59,185 nt of DNA, from positions 1,738,150 to 1,797,334 of the forward strand of contig CP070695.1 of assembly GCA_020353515.1 (NCBI GenBank). The letters run 5' to 3'. Below the pieces are notes generated by a model. The model ran no database searches and was not told where the DNA came from. It saw only the letters and a list, made by a program, of their open reading frames with translations. The stretch comes from Candidatus Heimdallarchaeota archaeon (GTDB lineage Archaea; Asgardarchaeota; Heimdallarchaeia; Hodarchaeales; Hodarchaeaceae). Within the stretch, counting starts at the first letter, position 1, and each line of letters begins with the position of its first letter. Below are positions 1 through 9,416 of this stretch, in pieces. The position numbers and the translations under genes are program-made.

Positions 1-333
1 TTGGATGGTTAAAGTATTATAAACTTCTTCTCTAAAGAAAAAAGCTGCGTATATATGTGGATCTTTCTCAATGAATGTATTAGTCAATTCATCACGAATA
101 AAATCATCTTTTGAGATTATTAATAATGGGTATTCTTTCATTAGTTGAGGGAAAGGATAAAAAGGTTGATCGATAATTTTATGTTCAACAAGTTGATCGA
201 TTCTCTCTTTGATCGTATTTCTATGTTTCTGTAACTCTATTGAGAGTTTACTAAGATTGAAATTAACTCCTTTTCCTGAACAAAGTAATCTTAATAACTT
301 GAGATTTGTGACATTTTCCAACATATCATTCAT
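1..333 (-). CDS. Lrp/AsnC-like winged-helix transcriptional regulator (5' part, cut by window edge)
   Basis: The open frame runs leftward from an ATG at 331-333 off the window edge, giving 111 codons of N-terminal sequence. It begins MNDMLENVTNLKLLRLL. The section with LSKLSIELQKHRNTIKERI and then IDQLVEHKIID has the spacing of a helix-turn-helix followed by a wing, and the rest is alpha/beta, like the ligand-binding half of Lrp-type regulators. The in-frame stop at 358-360 limits the start to this ATG or a TTG just before it. It is divergent from the malic enzyme/hydrogenase operon and the shared region holds a palindrome, so it may regulate that operon and itself. That role is inference from position. 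The C-terminus cannot be seen. Confidence 0.6.
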   Translation of the reverse strand, partial: MNDMLENVTNLKLLRLLCSGKGVNFNLSKLSIELQKHRNTIKERIDQLVEHKIIDQPFYPFPQLMKEYPLLIISKDDFIRDELTNTFIEKDPHIYAAFFFREEVYNTLTIQ

Positions 334-868
334 CAATTTCTGGTAACCGATACTCTCCTAAACTTATTAAATTTTTGCTAGGTTACATAATAATAGTTTA
401 ATAATTATGATTCAATTATATTAATGATCTAAAGATAGATTGATCATTTTGTAAAATTAAAGCTATTAGCTATTCATTACAGATTTTTTTGAGAATTAAG
501 TAAAATTTGTCAAGGAGGATTTCTTTTGTTATCGAATATGATACTTAAGTCAAGTATATAGTATTTTTAATGTCATTAATTTTAATATTTTTATACAATA
601 ATGTTGTATATTATACAACAAGATTTTAGCCTGGAATATACCCTACAAATACCATTTAGTCCTTTTTTTTCCAGAAATCTTTTTAATTCTGTACATAGGA
701 TTTATTAGTTCAACTTAGTTATGTGTACACGACCAGAAATGTGCAATACAAGCGTCATTGAATTGGTTCTACTATCTTATGGGTTTTCTCCATTTTATTT
801 TATGAAAAATTGAATTTAAGTTTCAAACAAAAGAGAATGAATAAAGAATTTACAAGAAGGTAGCGTTT
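334..868. promoter_or_regulatory. Divergent intergenic region, 535 bp, with palindromic operator candidate
   Basis: This AT-rich gap separates the leftward regulator from the rightward hydrogenase operon. I see no gene in it. The perfect palindrome TGTTGTATA-T-TATACAACA lies at 602-620, and a further TATACAA half-site at 592-598 makes an overlapping inverted pair with 604-610. GTGTACAC at 723-730 is a short second palindrome. A weak TATA-like stretch (GAATTTAAG) near 811-819, about 50 bases before the malic enzyme ATG, would give a short leader. AAGAAGG at 854-860 is the likely ribosome binding site for the first gene. Confidence 0.5.
602..620. promoter_or_regulatory. 19-bp perfect palindrome, likely operator
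   Basis: Each arm is TGTTGTATA around a single central T. An extra TATACAA half-site sits at 592-598, so three half-sites occur within 29 bp. The spacing suits a dimeric or higher-order Lrp/TrmB-type regulator. It lies in the middle of the divergent region beside a gene for such a regulator. Confidence 0.45.
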
Positions 869-2260
869 ATGACAAAAGAAAAATATAATGTTGAAGAACT
901 GCTTAAAAAAGCTGACCTTCCGAACCGTCAGGCTGAAGCATGGCATCCTTTTTATCGAGGAAAAATTGAAATTGTTTCAAAAGTTAAAATTGATAATTTC
1001 GATGATTTTGCCGTCTGGTACACTCCAGGAGTGGCAAGACCTTGTAGAATTATCGAAGAAGAAATAAAAGTAACAAAAAAGTTTAGACCATTTGCAGCAT
1101 ATAACCTGACAAATAAATGGAACAATGTTGCTGTTGTATCGGATGGAAGTAGGGTTCTAGGATTAGGTGATATAGGCCCTGAAGCTGCTATGCCTGTGAT
1201 GGAAGGAAAAGCATTATTATTTAAATATTTGGGAGGAGTGGACGCTTTTCCAGTTTGTTTAGATTGTCATAATGCTGATGAAATAATTACAGCAGTAAAA
1301 TGGTTACAGCCTACTTTTGGGGGAATTAATTTAGAGGATATTTCTCAACCAAAATGCTTCAAAGTTCTTGATACTCTCCGCCGCTCTAAGGACGTTCGAA
1401 TACCTGTATGGCACGATGATCAACAAGGTACTGCAACCATAATTATTGCAGCTATGTTTAACGCATTGAAGTATGTGAATAAAAAATTAGACGAAACCCT
1501 TTTCTCTATGGTTGGAGCGGGAGCAGCAAACATGGCAACTGCTAGAGTTATGGAAGCTGCAGGTATTCCTAAAAAGAATATCATTATGATGGATTCTAAA
1601 GGGATTTTACATCCTGGAAGACGTGACATCGAACGAAAAAAACACAAGTTTAAATTAAAGTGGGATATGTGCATTAATTCTAATGGTGAGGAAAGAGACG
1701 GAGATATACCTACTGGAATGAAGGATACTGACATTGTAATCGCAGCCAGTAAACCGGGTCCTAGAACAATAGAACCAAAGTGGATCCAAACAATGACAAA
1801 TGATCCAATTGTGTTTGCTTGTGCAAATCCTATACCAGAGATATGGCCTTGGGAAGCAAAGGAGTCAGGCGCGATTATAGTAGCTACTGGACGATCTGAT
1901 TTTCCAAATCAAGTAAATAATAGTTTAGGATTTCCTGGAATCTTTCGTGGAACACTAGACGTTATGGGGATCACTATTACGGATGGTATGTGCATTGCTG
2001 CAGCAGAAGAATTAGCAAAAACAGCTGAAAAGAAAGAATTATCAGCTGACTACATCATACCTAGCATGGATGAGTGGGAGGTTTTTCCCCGAGAAGCTGT
2101 AGCTGTTGGACAACAAGCAATCAAAGAAGGGGGTGCAAGACTTAAACTAACTCGCCAAGAAGCATTTGAAAGAGCTGAAACACTGATTAGGCGAGCTAGA
2201 AAGCAAACACATTCATTAATGGATTTAGGATTTATATTGAAACCCCCACAAGTTAGCTAA
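869..2260 (+). CDS. Malic enzyme (oxaloacetate-decarboxylating malate dehydrogenase)
   Basis: It converts malate to pyruvate and CO2 while reducing NAD(P)+, in the cytosol. The 463 residues carry the prokaryotic malic enzyme signatures in order: YTPGVARPC with the catalytic Tyr near 51, SDGSRVLGLGDIGP near 91-104, MEGKA with the catalytic Lys near 114, HDDQQGTA near 182-189 for the metal ligands, the Rossmann GAGAAN near 216-221, then CANPIPE and ATGRSDFPNQVNN. An acidic residue follows the second Rossmann strand (MDSKG), which leans to NAD over NADP. The ATG has AAGAAGG eight bases upstream. It is the first gene of the hydrogenase operon, with a 27-base gap before HoxE, so its NADH could feed that enzyme. 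Confidence 0.93.
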   Translation: MTKEKYNVEELLKKADLPNRQAEAWHPFYRGKIEIVSKVKIDNFDDFAVWYTPGVARPCRIIEEEIKVTKKFRPFAAYNLTNKWNNVAVVSDGSRVLGLGDIGPEAAMPVMEGKALLFKYLGGVDAFPVCLDCHNADEIITAVKWLQPTFGGINLEDISQPKCFKVLDTLRRSKDVRIPVWHDDQQGTATIIIAAMFNALKYVNKKLDETLFSMVGAGAANMATARVMEAAGIPKKNIIMMDSKGILHPGRRDIERKKHKFKLKWDMCINSNGEERDGDIPTGMKDTDIVIAASKPGPRTIEPKWIQTMTNDPIVFACANPIPEIWPWEAKESGAIIVATGRSDFPNQVNNSLGFPGIFRGTLDVMGITITDGMCIAAAEELAKTAEKKELSADYIIPSMDEWEVFPREAVAVGQQAIKEGGARLKLTRQEAFERAETLIRRARKQTHSLMDLGFILKPPQVS

Positions 2261-2287
2261 TACTAGAAAACGATTAATCTGGTGATA

Positions 2288-2791
2288 ATGTTGGTCATGG
2301 TAAGAGAACAAAAAGCAGATGAAAATGAAGTAGATGATCGTTGGCGATTAATTGAACGCACAATGCGAAAACATGGTTACCAACCTTCAGGTTTAATTGA
2401 AATACTACATAAATTACAAGAAATATATGGTTATTTAGAAAGGGAATCTTTAAAGAAGATTGCAACCTCTCTAAAAGTTCCATTAAGTAATATATATGGT
2501 GTAGCGTCTTTTTATCACTATTTTTCTCTGAAACCACGTGGAGAACATCAGTGTGTCGTGTGTCTTGGAACAGCTTGTTATATTAAAGGTTCTCAAGCTA
2601 TAGTATCAGAACTAGAAAAAATTTTGGAAATTAAAGCTGGAAAGACCACTCCAGATAAAAAAGTTTCATTGCTATCTGCACGATGTCTGGGTTCTTGTGG
2701 TCTTGCTCCAGCGGGAGTATTTGATGGAGAAGTTATAGCAAATTTAAGCAATGATAAGGCTAAAAAAAAGATAAAAGAGTGGTTTGAATGA
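2288..2791 (+). CDS. hoxE: NAD-linked hydrogenase diaphorase subunit HoxE/NuoE-like [2Fe-2S] protein
   Basis: This is a thioredoxin-fold [2Fe-2S] subunit of the NuoE/HoxE family, which relays electrons in the diaphorase part of NAD-linked hydrogenases. It has a helical N-terminus and then the cluster ligands CLGTAC and, about 40 residues later, CLGSC. The length of about 167 residues is normal. GGTGAT at 2281-2286 is the ribosome binding site. Starts at GTG 2282, ATG 2288 or ATG 2297 are all possible, and the spacing slightly favours the last. Its stop overlaps the HoxF start in ATGA, so the two are probably translationally coupled. Confidence 0.88.
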   Translation: MLVMVREQKADENEVDDRWRLIERTMRKHGYQPSGLIEILHKLQEIYGYLERESLKKIATSLKVPLSNIYGVASFYHYFSLKPRGEHQCVVCLGTACYIKGSQAIVSELEKILEIKAGKTTPDKKVSLLSARCLGSCGLAPAGVFDGEVIANLSNDKAKKKIKEWFE

Positions 2792-4431
2792 CACATCCAG
2801 ATATTTTTAAGATTGCAGACAATCGAAAAAAATCTGAGAAAAATTATACAGAAAAAATACATGTATGCTATGCAGCGGGTTGTCTTTCTGCTAGAAGTGA
2901 TGCTGTAAAAGAATCTATAATCAAGGCAATCGAAAATAAGAAAGGGGTATATCTAGTTAAGGAAGTTGGATGTCTTGGTCTATGTGCTAAAGGTCCCTTA
3001 GTTTCTTTCCAATCAAAAGGAGAAATTTACCATACTGTAACTCCTGAAAACGCGAAAGAAATTATAGACAATTTGAATACAGACAAATTAAAACACAGAA
3101 AATTTTCGTCAGAATTTCCTTTTCTAAGACGCCAGAAAAAAATTGTGCTTGAAAATATGGGAATTATAGATCCAGAAGATATAGAAGATTACATTAGACA
3201 CGGGGGTTACAAAGCGCTGGATAAAGTTCTTTATACAATGACCCCATCTGGAGTTATTCGAGAGGTTATAAAAAGTAATCTTCGTGGGAGAGGAGGAGCT
3301 GGATATCCCACTGGTCTTAAATGGACAACAGTTTCAAAAGCTGGTGGTGCTAAGAAATTTATTATTTGTAATGCAGATGAAGGGGATCCTGGGGCTTTTA
3401 TGGATCGAAGTATTTTGGAAGGGGATCCTCATAAAGTTATTGAAGGTATTATCATTGCCGGTTTTGCTGTAGGTGCGACACAAGGGTACATTTATATTAG
3501 ATCAGAATACCCATTAGCTGCTCATCGGTTAGAAATTGCACTTAAACAAGCTAGAAAATATGGGCTTTTAGGGAAAGAAATTCTGCATTCAACATTTTCC
3601 TTCGATATAAATTTACGTATGGGTGCTGGGGCTTTTGTTTGTGGTGAAGAAACAGGCTTAATTGCCTCTGTAGAAGGCCGACGTGGTACTCCAAGACCTA
3701 GACCTCCTTATCCTGCACAGGAAGGATTGTGGAGATATTCTACCTTAATAAATAATGTCGAAACCTTTGCTAATATATCTCCTATTATTCTTAATGGGGG
3801 AGAATGGTACGCTTCAATTGGAACAGAGTCAAGTAAAGGCACAAAAGTATTTGCTCTAGCTGGCCGAATTAATAATACTGGTTTAATTGAAGTTCCCATG
3901 GGTATAACACTTCGTGAAATCGTTTATGACATTGGTGGTGGAATACCAGATGGTAAAAAGTTTAAAGCAATACAAACGGGAGGACCATCTGGTGGATGCA
4001 TTCCTGAGCAGTTTCTTGATATGACTGTTGACTATGAGTCTTTAAAAGAGGTTGGCGCGATAATGGGATCTGGAGGGATGATTATCATTGATGAAACATC
4101 CTGCATGGTCGATGTTGCTCGATTCTTCTTGGAATTTTGTATGAGTGAATCATGTGGTAAGTGTATTTCCTGTAGAGTCGGTACAGCACAAATGTATCAC
4201 ATACTGATGAAAATATGCTTGGGTCGAGGAACCAACTCGGACTTAAAGCAGCTAGAAGAACTCTGTGATTATATTACTAATTCAAGTTTATGCGGTCTAG
4301 GTCAAACAGCTCCTAATCCTGTAAGAAGTACATTACGTTATTTTAAGGATGAATATAATGCTCACATAATGGAAAAGAAGTGTCCAGCTGGTGTTTGTGA
4401 AATAAAAAAAGAAATGGAGAATACCGAATGA
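2788..4431 (+). CDS. hoxF: NAD-linked hydrogenase diaphorase subunit HoxF/NuoF-like
   Basis: This flavoprotein exchanges electrons with NAD(H). Residues 20-100 form a second thioredoxin-like [2Fe-2S] domain with Cys 27, 32, 62 and 66. The NuoF core follows: the glycine-rich NADH/FMN motif [10 protein letters not shown] near 167-176, ADEGDPGAF near 196-204, and near the C-terminus the [4Fe-4S] ligands [13 protein letters not shown] plus a last Cys in SLCGLG. At 547 residues it lacks the C-terminal double ferredoxin domain found in HydB/HndC relatives. It overlaps both neighbours by four bases. Together with HoxE and HoxU it should form the complete diaphorase module. Confidence 0.93.
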   Translation: MTHPDIFKIADNRKKSEKNYTEKIHVCYAAGCLSARSDAVKESIIKAIENKKGVYLVKEVGCLGLCAKGPLVSFQSKGEIYHTVTPENAKEIIDNLNTDKLKHRKFSSEFPFLRRQKKIVLENMGIIDPEDIEDYIRHGGYKALDKVLYTMTPSGVIREVIKSNLRGRGGAGYPTGLKWTTVSKAGGAKKFIICNADEGDPGAFMDRSILEGDPHKVIEGIIIAGFAVGATQGYIYIRSEYPLAAHRLEIALKQARKYGLLGKEILHSTFSFDINLRMGAGAFVCGEETGLIASVEGRRGTPRPRPPYPAQEGLWRYSTLINNVETFANISPIILNGGEWYASIGTESSKGTKVFALAGRINNTGLIEVPMGITLREIVYDIGGGIPDGKKFKAIQTGGPSGGCIPEQFLDMTVDYESLKEVGAIMGSGGMIIIDETSCMVDVARFFLEFCMSESCGKCISCRVGTAQMYHILMKICLGRGTNSDLKQLEELCDYITNSSLCGLGQTAPNPVRSTLRYFKDEYNAHIMEKKCPAGVCEIKKEMENTE

Positions 4432-5156
4432 GACAAAAAGTAGAAATAAAGACTTTAATAATTGATGGACATCATGTAGCAGGCCGTGAAAACGAAACAA
4501 TACTTGAACTTGCTTTGGAAAATAGAATTTATATTCCAACTTTGTGTCATATTGAAGGACTTTCATCGATTGGCGCCTGTCGTCTCTGTCTTGTCGAGAT
4601 TAAAGGAAATTCCAAGTTAATACCTGCTTGTATGACTAAAATCGAAGAAGGAATGGAAGTAATAACTAATTCTGAGCATATTCAGAAATATCGTATAAAA
4701 ACATTAGAACTTCTATTTTCAGAACGTAATCATATCTGTTCTGTTTGTGTATCTAATCGTCACTGTGAACTTCAGGATTTAGCTCAAAAATTGGGGATGT
4801 CCAATGTCTCATACCATTACCGTCATCCTCGACTATATGTTGATTCTTCACACGAAAGATACGTACTAGATCATAACCGTTGCATTTTATGCGCCAGATG
4901 CGTACGTGCTTGTGATGAGATAGAGGGAGCACATACTTTAGATATAATGAGGCGTGGTATTGAATCTCGAATCATTGTTGATTTCAACCAAAGATGGGGA
5001 GATTCTGAAACTTGCACAGGATGTGGTAAATGTGTACATGTGTGTCCCACAGGCGCTTTATCTGATAAAGGAAGTTCTGTTTCTGAAATGCAAAAAAGAA
5101 GGGAATTTTTACCTTATTTACAAGTAATGCGTGAATCACATAATAGAGGGTTCTGA
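4428..5156 (+). CDS. hoxU: NAD-linked hydrogenase subunit HoxU (iron-sulfur relay)
   Basis: This 242-residue iron-sulfur protein bridges diaphorase and hydrogenase modules. An N-terminal plant-type [2Fe-2S] domain has Cys 40, 51, 54 and 68. The NuoG-type His/Cys motif follows (His 102, Cys 104, 107 and 113). Two [4Fe-4S] motifs come next, [11 protein letters not shown] near 152-162 and [12 protein letters not shown] near 196-207. This is the HoxU architecture: the N-terminal third of NuoG without the molybdopterin-type domain. It starts in an ATGA overlap with HoxF, and HoxY begins three bases after its stop. Confidence 0.92.
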   Translation: MRQKVEIKTLIIDGHHVAGRENETILELALENRIYIPTLCHIEGLSSIGACRLCLVEIKGNSKLIPACMTKIEEGMEVITNSEHIQKYRIKTLELLFSERNHICSVCVSNRHCELQDLAQKLGMSNVSYHYRHPRLYVDSSHERYVLDHNRCILCARCVRACDEIEGAHTLDIMRRGIESRIIVDFNQRWGDSETCTGCGKCVHVCPTGALSDKGSSVSEMQKRREFLPYLQVMRESHNRGF

Positions 5157-5159
5157 TTA

Positions 5160-5696
5160 ATGTCAAAAAAAATACGACTCGCAACAGCATGGTTAGATGG
5201 ATGTTCAGGATGTCACATGTCCTTATTGGATATGGATGAATCAATAGTTGATCTAGCACCGAAGATAGATCTTATTTATAGTCCTATGGTAGACTATAAA
5301 TTTGACGAGATACCTAACAAAATTGATATTACATTAGTAGAAGGTGCTATCGGAAATGAGCATGATTTGAAGGAACTCAGAACATTACGTTCAAAATCAA
5401 AGCTCTTAATAGCGGTAGGTGATTGTGCGGTTACAGGAAATATTCCCAGCATGCGAAATTACTTCAAATCTCAAACAGTACTGAACCGAGCGTATGTGGA
5501 AAATACAGATCACAATCCCCAAATTCCTGAACAAAATGTACCTAAATTAATTGAAGTTTTACCTCTACACCATGAGGTTAACGTGGATTTATTTATTCAA
5601 GGATGCCCCCCTCCTTCAAATATCATACAATATGTTTTGACAGAACTTATTGGAGGACGAATTCCAAACCTTAAATGTAAACAGACATTTGGATAG
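5160..5696 (+). CDS. hoxY: [NiFe] hydrogenase small subunit HoxY
   Basis: This is the small subunit that carries the proximal [4Fe-4S] cluster next to the NiFe site. Ligands are visible at Cys 15 and 18 (DGCSGCHMS), Cys 89 (GDCAVTG) and Cys 149 (QGCPPP). At 178 residues, with no Tat signal peptide and no extra cluster domain, it matches cytosolic group 3 enzymes of the HoxY type. It lies between HoxU and HoxH, and GGAGG at 5697-5701 just after its stop serves the next gene. Confidence 0.93.
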   Translation: MSKKIRLATAWLDGCSGCHMSLLDMDESIVDLAPKIDLIYSPMVDYKFDEIPNKIDITLVEGAIGNEHDLKELRTLRSKSKLLIAVGDCAVTGNIPSMRNYFKSQTVLNRAYVENTDHNPQIPEQNVPKLIEVLPLHHEVNVDLFIQGCPPPSNIIQYVLTELIGGRIPNLKCKQTFG

Positions 5697-5707
5697 GAGG
5701 AACGTTT

Positions 5708-7132
5708 GTGACAAAAACAATAACAATTGACCCAGTAACAAGAATTGAAGGGCATGGAAAAGTTACTATTTATTTAGATGATAATGGTACTGTAAATGAT
5801 GCACGATTTCATGTTACACAAATCCGAGGATTTGAAAAATTTTGTGAGGGTCGTCCTTTTCATGAAATGCCTTCGATTACTGCAAGAATTTGTGGTATAT
5901 GCCCTGTTAGTCATCTTATAGCATCTAGTAAGGCATGTGATGACATTTTAGCCGTGAAAATACCTGAAACAGGAGCAAAACTCAGACGATTACTGAATCT
6001 TGCTCAGTTTGTACAATCTCATGCATTGAGCTTTTTCTACCTTTCAAGTCCTGATTTATTTCTAGGAATGAAAACTAAGAAAGAAATGAGGAATATATTT
6101 GGTATTCTAGAAGCTTACCCCGCTTTAGCTAAAGATGGGATTAAATTACGAAAGTTTGGGCAGCAGATAATTGAAAAAATCGCCGGAAAAAGAATTCATC
6201 CACCATGGGTAGTTCCAGGAGGGGTTACTGATCCTCTAACACTAGAAAAGCGAGATGAAATTCTTAACACGATTCCAGAAGCTAAAGATATAATTAGAAA
6301 AACTCTAGATCGGTACAAAAAAGAAAATATCAAACTTTTAGAGGAAAATGAATCATATGGTGACTTTTCTACAAATTATTTAGGCTTAACAAGTAAAAAT
6401 CTTGGTCTGGAGCTATATGATGGATTTCTGTCAATTATTGATTCGAATCGAAAATTCATAATTGATCGTATAAATCCTAGATCTTATAAGGATCACATTG
6501 GAGAAGCAGTTGAACCTTGGTCTTATCTAAAATTTCCTTATTATAAAGGTGAGGGGTACCCAAAAGGGATATACAGAGTTGGCCCATTAGCTCGACTCAA
6601 TTTAGTCACTCATTGTGGAACTCCAGAAGCGGATATTGAGTTAGAAGAGTTTAAATCAATGAATAAAAAACCAATAGAAGGTAACTTTCATACTCATTAT
6701 GCACGGTTAATAGAAATTTTATTTGGCATCGAAAAAATTGAAGACATATTGAATGATCCAGAGGTCACAAGTAATCGGATTCGGGCGTATGCAGGAGTCA
6801 ATAAACTAGAGGGTATAGGTGTATCTGAGGCACCGAGAGGAACTTTAATCCATCATTATAAAGTGAATGAAGAAGGCAACATCACTTGGGTGAATTTGAT
6901 CATTGCAACGGCTCATAACAATTTAGCAATGAATAAAGCCATATTACAAGTTGCCCAGAGATATATAAAAGGTTTAGAAGTACCCAAGAACATTTTAAAT
7001 CGCGTTGAAGCAGTTATTAGAACTTTTGACCCATGTTTAAGTTGCTCAACTCATGCTATTAGTAAAATGCCCCTTCAAATTCAATTAGTTAGTTCCCGAG
7101 GCAAAATTATTCACGAAATGAGAAGAATTTGA
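5708..7132 (+). CDS. hoxH: [NiFe] hydrogenase large subunit HoxH
   Basis: This is the catalytic subunit that makes or splits H2. The four Ni ligands are present as RICGICP (Cys 62 and 65) and DPCLSCSTHA (Cys 443 and 446). About 25 residues follow the final motif, the usual C-terminal peptide removed by an endopeptidase after Ni insertion. No such endopeptidase gene lies in the window. The start is GTG with GGAGG six bases upstream. With HoxEFUY this suggests a group 3d-like NAD-reducing enzyme; the subgroup is inference and needs phylogeny, since related group 3 families share these motifs. Confidence 0.93.
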   Translation: MTKTITIDPVTRIEGHGKVTIYLDDNGTVNDARFHVTQIRGFEKFCEGRPFHEMPSITARICGICPVSHLIASSKACDDILAVKIPETGAKLRRLLNLAQFVQSHALSFFYLSSPDLFLGMKTKKEMRNIFGILEAYPALAKDGIKLRKFGQQIIEKIAGKRIHPPWVVPGGVTDPLTLEKRDEILNTIPEAKDIIRKTLDRYKKENIKLLEENESYGDFSTNYLGLTSKNLGLELYDGFLSIIDSNRKFIIDRINPRSYKDHIGEAVEPWSYLKFPYYKGEGYPKGIYRVGPLARLNLVTHCGTPEADIELEEFKSMNKKPIEGNFHTHYARLIEILFGIEKIEDILNDPEVTSNRIRAYAGVNKLEGIGVSEAPRGTLIHHYKVNEEGNITWVNLIIATAHNNLAMNKAILQVAQRYIKGLEVPKNILNRVEAVIRTFDPCLSCSTHAISKMPLQIQLVSSRGKIIHEMRRI

Positions 7133-7194
7133 TAGAAATCTGGCTAAGAAATTTAATTCTAATCTATTAAAACAAGGTAATATCCAAACGAATT

Positions 7195-7656
7195 TTAAAA
7201 AGAAATAGTAAATTGACAAGTATTAGCTCCTCGTAAAATTGTCTGTTCTATGGTTACTGTTACTGGTTGCCCGAGAATTGCCTCAAAATTCTCCATTAAC
7301 CAATTTGGAGAGCATTCACAGATGAGAGGGGACTCTACTAACCCAGATCTTACAAGAGGGCATTTACACTTAGAATAGGAAACTGATAAAGTGTTATTAT
7401 CCAATTTCGTATAGATTTTCTCACCCACAACCTCATTGATCTTTACAATAAAGTTATCAAGATTTTTAGTGGTTTCCCAAATTTCCCAAAACGTTTCACC
7501 AGAATGTACATGAGCACAAGCTCGACCAGTCATTTCCAGCACATTGGGCCATGTCTCACCATTTATCCTTTCTACGCCTGCCATAAGACCTGAAAACCAC
7601 TCTTTTAAGAACTTCTTTAGCTCATCATTCCACTCAAAGTGGTCGTCTTTGGCCAA
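7195..7656 (-). CDS. Cys-rich small protein, possible methanogen-output/V4R-like ligand domain
   Basis: The function is not known. The 153-residue protein has a helical N-terminal half with GRACAHVH near 44-51, then a beta-rich half with KCKCP near 96-100, ICEC near 112-115, and a final strand ending GANTCQFTISF. Paired CxC motifs and the closing hairpin resemble small-molecule or metal-binding sensor domains such as the methanogen output domain or ATC-hydrolase-like folds. That resemblance is my impression only. The start is probably TTG with AGGTGG upstream. It follows the next protein on the same strand after 32 bases, so the two are likely co-transcribed and converge on the hydrogenase operon. 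Confidence 0.6.
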   Translation of the reverse strand: MAKDDHFEWNDELKKFLKEWFSGLMAGVERINGETWPNVLEMTGRACAHVHSGETFWEIWETTKNLDNFIVKINEVVGEKIYTKLDNNTLSVSYSKCKCPLVRSGLVESPLICECSPNWLMENFEAILGQPVTVTIEQTILRGANTCQFTISF

Positions 7657-7688
7657 TGATAACCCACCTGTTGATTAAACCTCTAGGG

Positions 7689-8108
7689 TCATTCTCTACA
7701 AACACAAGGAAGAGTTAGACAATCTGCTAAGATAGGTTCTGCTCCGTTGATATCAAGGTCATCTCTACTGATTTTACCACCAATAGCTTTACTCAAGAGT
7801 TCTAGAAAATTATCCGTTTCATAAGGACCAGATTTTAGAAGTTCTGAGAACAAAAACATTTCGATCTTTCGAAGTTCATTTGCTACGTCACAAACAGAGT
7901 AACATCCACTCTCAATTTGCGTTCGACTCATTCTTAGTAGATTTACCATCCCTGATGGAACAGAATTACCTTGACGATATAATCTACTCATGGTTGAGGC
8001 GAGTACGGCCCATTTCCAACCAAATCTCGAAAGCATCTCTTCTATTTCAGCTTTTGTTTTGTTAATATCCCTACTTTTATTGTTCATCTTAACTGATAAT
8101 TGGCTCAT
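7689..8108 (-). CDS. Hypothetical helical protein with C-terminal Cys motif
   Basis: I do not recognise this 139-residue protein. It is mostly helical. It has a GCYSVCD stretch in the middle and ends in DCLTLPCVCRE, so four or five Cys could bind a metal or cluster. It precedes the Cys-rich 7195-7656 protein in the same direction and probably forms a two-gene unit with it. A gap of about 270 bases separates it from the hydroxyacid dehydrogenase upstream. Lying between a hydrogenase and an Hdr block, a redox or sensing role is plausible but unproven. Confidence 0.55.
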   Translation of the reverse strand: MSQLSVKMNNKSRDINKTKAEIEEMLSRFGWKWAVLASTMSRLYRQGNSVPSGMVNLLRMSRTQIESGCYSVCDVANELRKIEMFLFSELLKSGPYETDNFLELLSKAIGGKISRDDLDINGAEPILADCLTLPCVCRE

Positions 8109-8379
8109 TGTATTTCCACTCTAGATACAATCAAATTATATTTTAAAAGTTTTTCCATTTTTTAAGTTTTTATTATATTTATAATGAGAAATTGCTTTTA
8201 TTTTAATTGCTTGAAACGAAGCCAAAAAATATATCCTAGGATGACTGAATTATTTTTAGTAGGGACATAAATAAATAGAAGAAATTGAGTGACAATAGAA
8301 GAAAGATCTATTAATTTTGAAATAACACTTATTATTACACAATTAGGATTCCTTCATGGAGGATAGTTAAGAGCAAGTG

Positions 8380-9390
8380 TCAATTAACTATGTTCTGACT
8401 ACCCCCTGATATAAATGCTAAAATATTTTCAGTGGTTGTATCAAGAATTCTTTCTAGTGCTTCTTGACTATAAAAAGCGATATGTGGGGTAAAAACAACA
8501 TTATCTTTACTTAATAAGATCTGGTCTTTTACAAGATTCGCCAAATTTTCCAAGTTTTCAGGATCATAAACAAGTCGTGTCTCCTCTAGCAATAATTCTT
8601 CTCCCTCTAGAACATCGAGGCCTACACCTGACAAGATTTTTTCATCTATCGCTTCTATAATTGCCTCTGTATCTACTACACCTCCACGAGCAGTGTTAAT
8701 AAGAATGGCCCCTTTCTTTATCATTCTCACATTTTCTTTGTTTATAAGATGATGAGTGGATTTGTTATATGGCACATGTAAAGTAATAATATCGGATTTT
8801 TCTAGAATATCTTTGAATGGAACATATTCAAATCCGAGTACTTCAGCTAGAAAGCTATCTTGTTTAATATCGTAAGCTAAGACTTTCATTCCAAATGCTT
8901 TAGCAACTCTGATAACATGAAGTCCAATGTGACCAGCACCAACAACTCCAATTGTTTTTCCTTTCAGATCAAACCCTTTTAATCCCTTAATTGAAAAATC
9001 ATTTCTTAGTGTTCGTAAATAGCTCTTGTGAATATTTCGTGTCAACGAAAGTATTAGTCCGAAAGTGTGTTCTGCAATAGTATTTTCACCATAATAAGGC
9101 ACATTGGATACGGTAATTTCCCTTTTATTACAATCAATCACATCAATGTGATCAAATCCAGTACTTCGGGTAGCAATCAATTTCAAATTTGGACACAAAT
9201 CAAGAACTTCTTTGGTGATCTTAGAGTAGATAAAAACTGATATAACATCGTATTTTTGTATTTTATCAACATTTTCAATATTCAAAGGTTCTTTAATGAA
9301 TTTTAGATCGTGTTTTTTCATCTTCTCTTGTAAATAGTCTTTTTCCCATTCCTTTATCTCAAAAAATGCGATTCTCACAGTTTTTACCAA
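8380..9390 (-). CDS. D-2-hydroxyacid dehydrogenase (D-lactate dehydrogenase-like)
   Basis: It belongs to the NAD-dependent D-2-hydroxyacid dehydrogenase family, which interconverts 2-keto acids and D-2-hydroxyacids. Visible hallmarks are STGFDHIDV, the Rossmann motif GVVGAGHIG, the substrate Arg in NTARGGVVD, GLDVLEGE, and the catalytic His in TPHIAFYS. The 336-residue length is typical, and the pattern is closest to D-lactate dehydrogenases. The substrate is not settled by sequence alone. The likely start is TTG, about 26 bases after the stop of the short HdrA gene. A T7 tract on its coding strand lies in that gap, so it may be read partly with the Hdr operon or from its own promoter. Confidence 0.87.
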   Translation of the reverse strand: MVKTVRIAFFEIKEWEKDYLQEKMKKHDLKFIKEPLNIENVDKIQKYDVISVFIYSKITKEVLDLCPNLKLIATRSTGFDHIDVIDCNKREITVSNVPYYGENTIAEHTFGLILSLTRNIHKSYLRTLRNDFSIKGLKGFDLKGKTIGVVGAGHIGLHVIRVAKAFGMKVLAYDIKQDSFLAEVLGFEYVPFKDILEKSDIITLHVPYNKSTHHLINKENVRMIKKGAILINTARGGVVDTEAIIEAIDEKILSGVGLDVLEGEELLLEETRLVYDPENLENLANLVKDQILLSKDNVVFTPHIAFYSQEALERILDTTTENILAFISGGSQNIVN

Positions 9391-9416
9391 CTTAATACCT
9401 AAAAAAAGGGTTTATC

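Noticed and set aside
723..730. GTGTACAC palindrome
   Set aside because: Eight bases is easily reached by chance in a 535-base gap; noted only as part of the promoter region.
1420..1734. 104-codon frame on the minus strand inside the malic enzyme gene
   Set aside because: It lies wholly within a strongly supported gene and has no own family features; it is a shadow of the coding strand.
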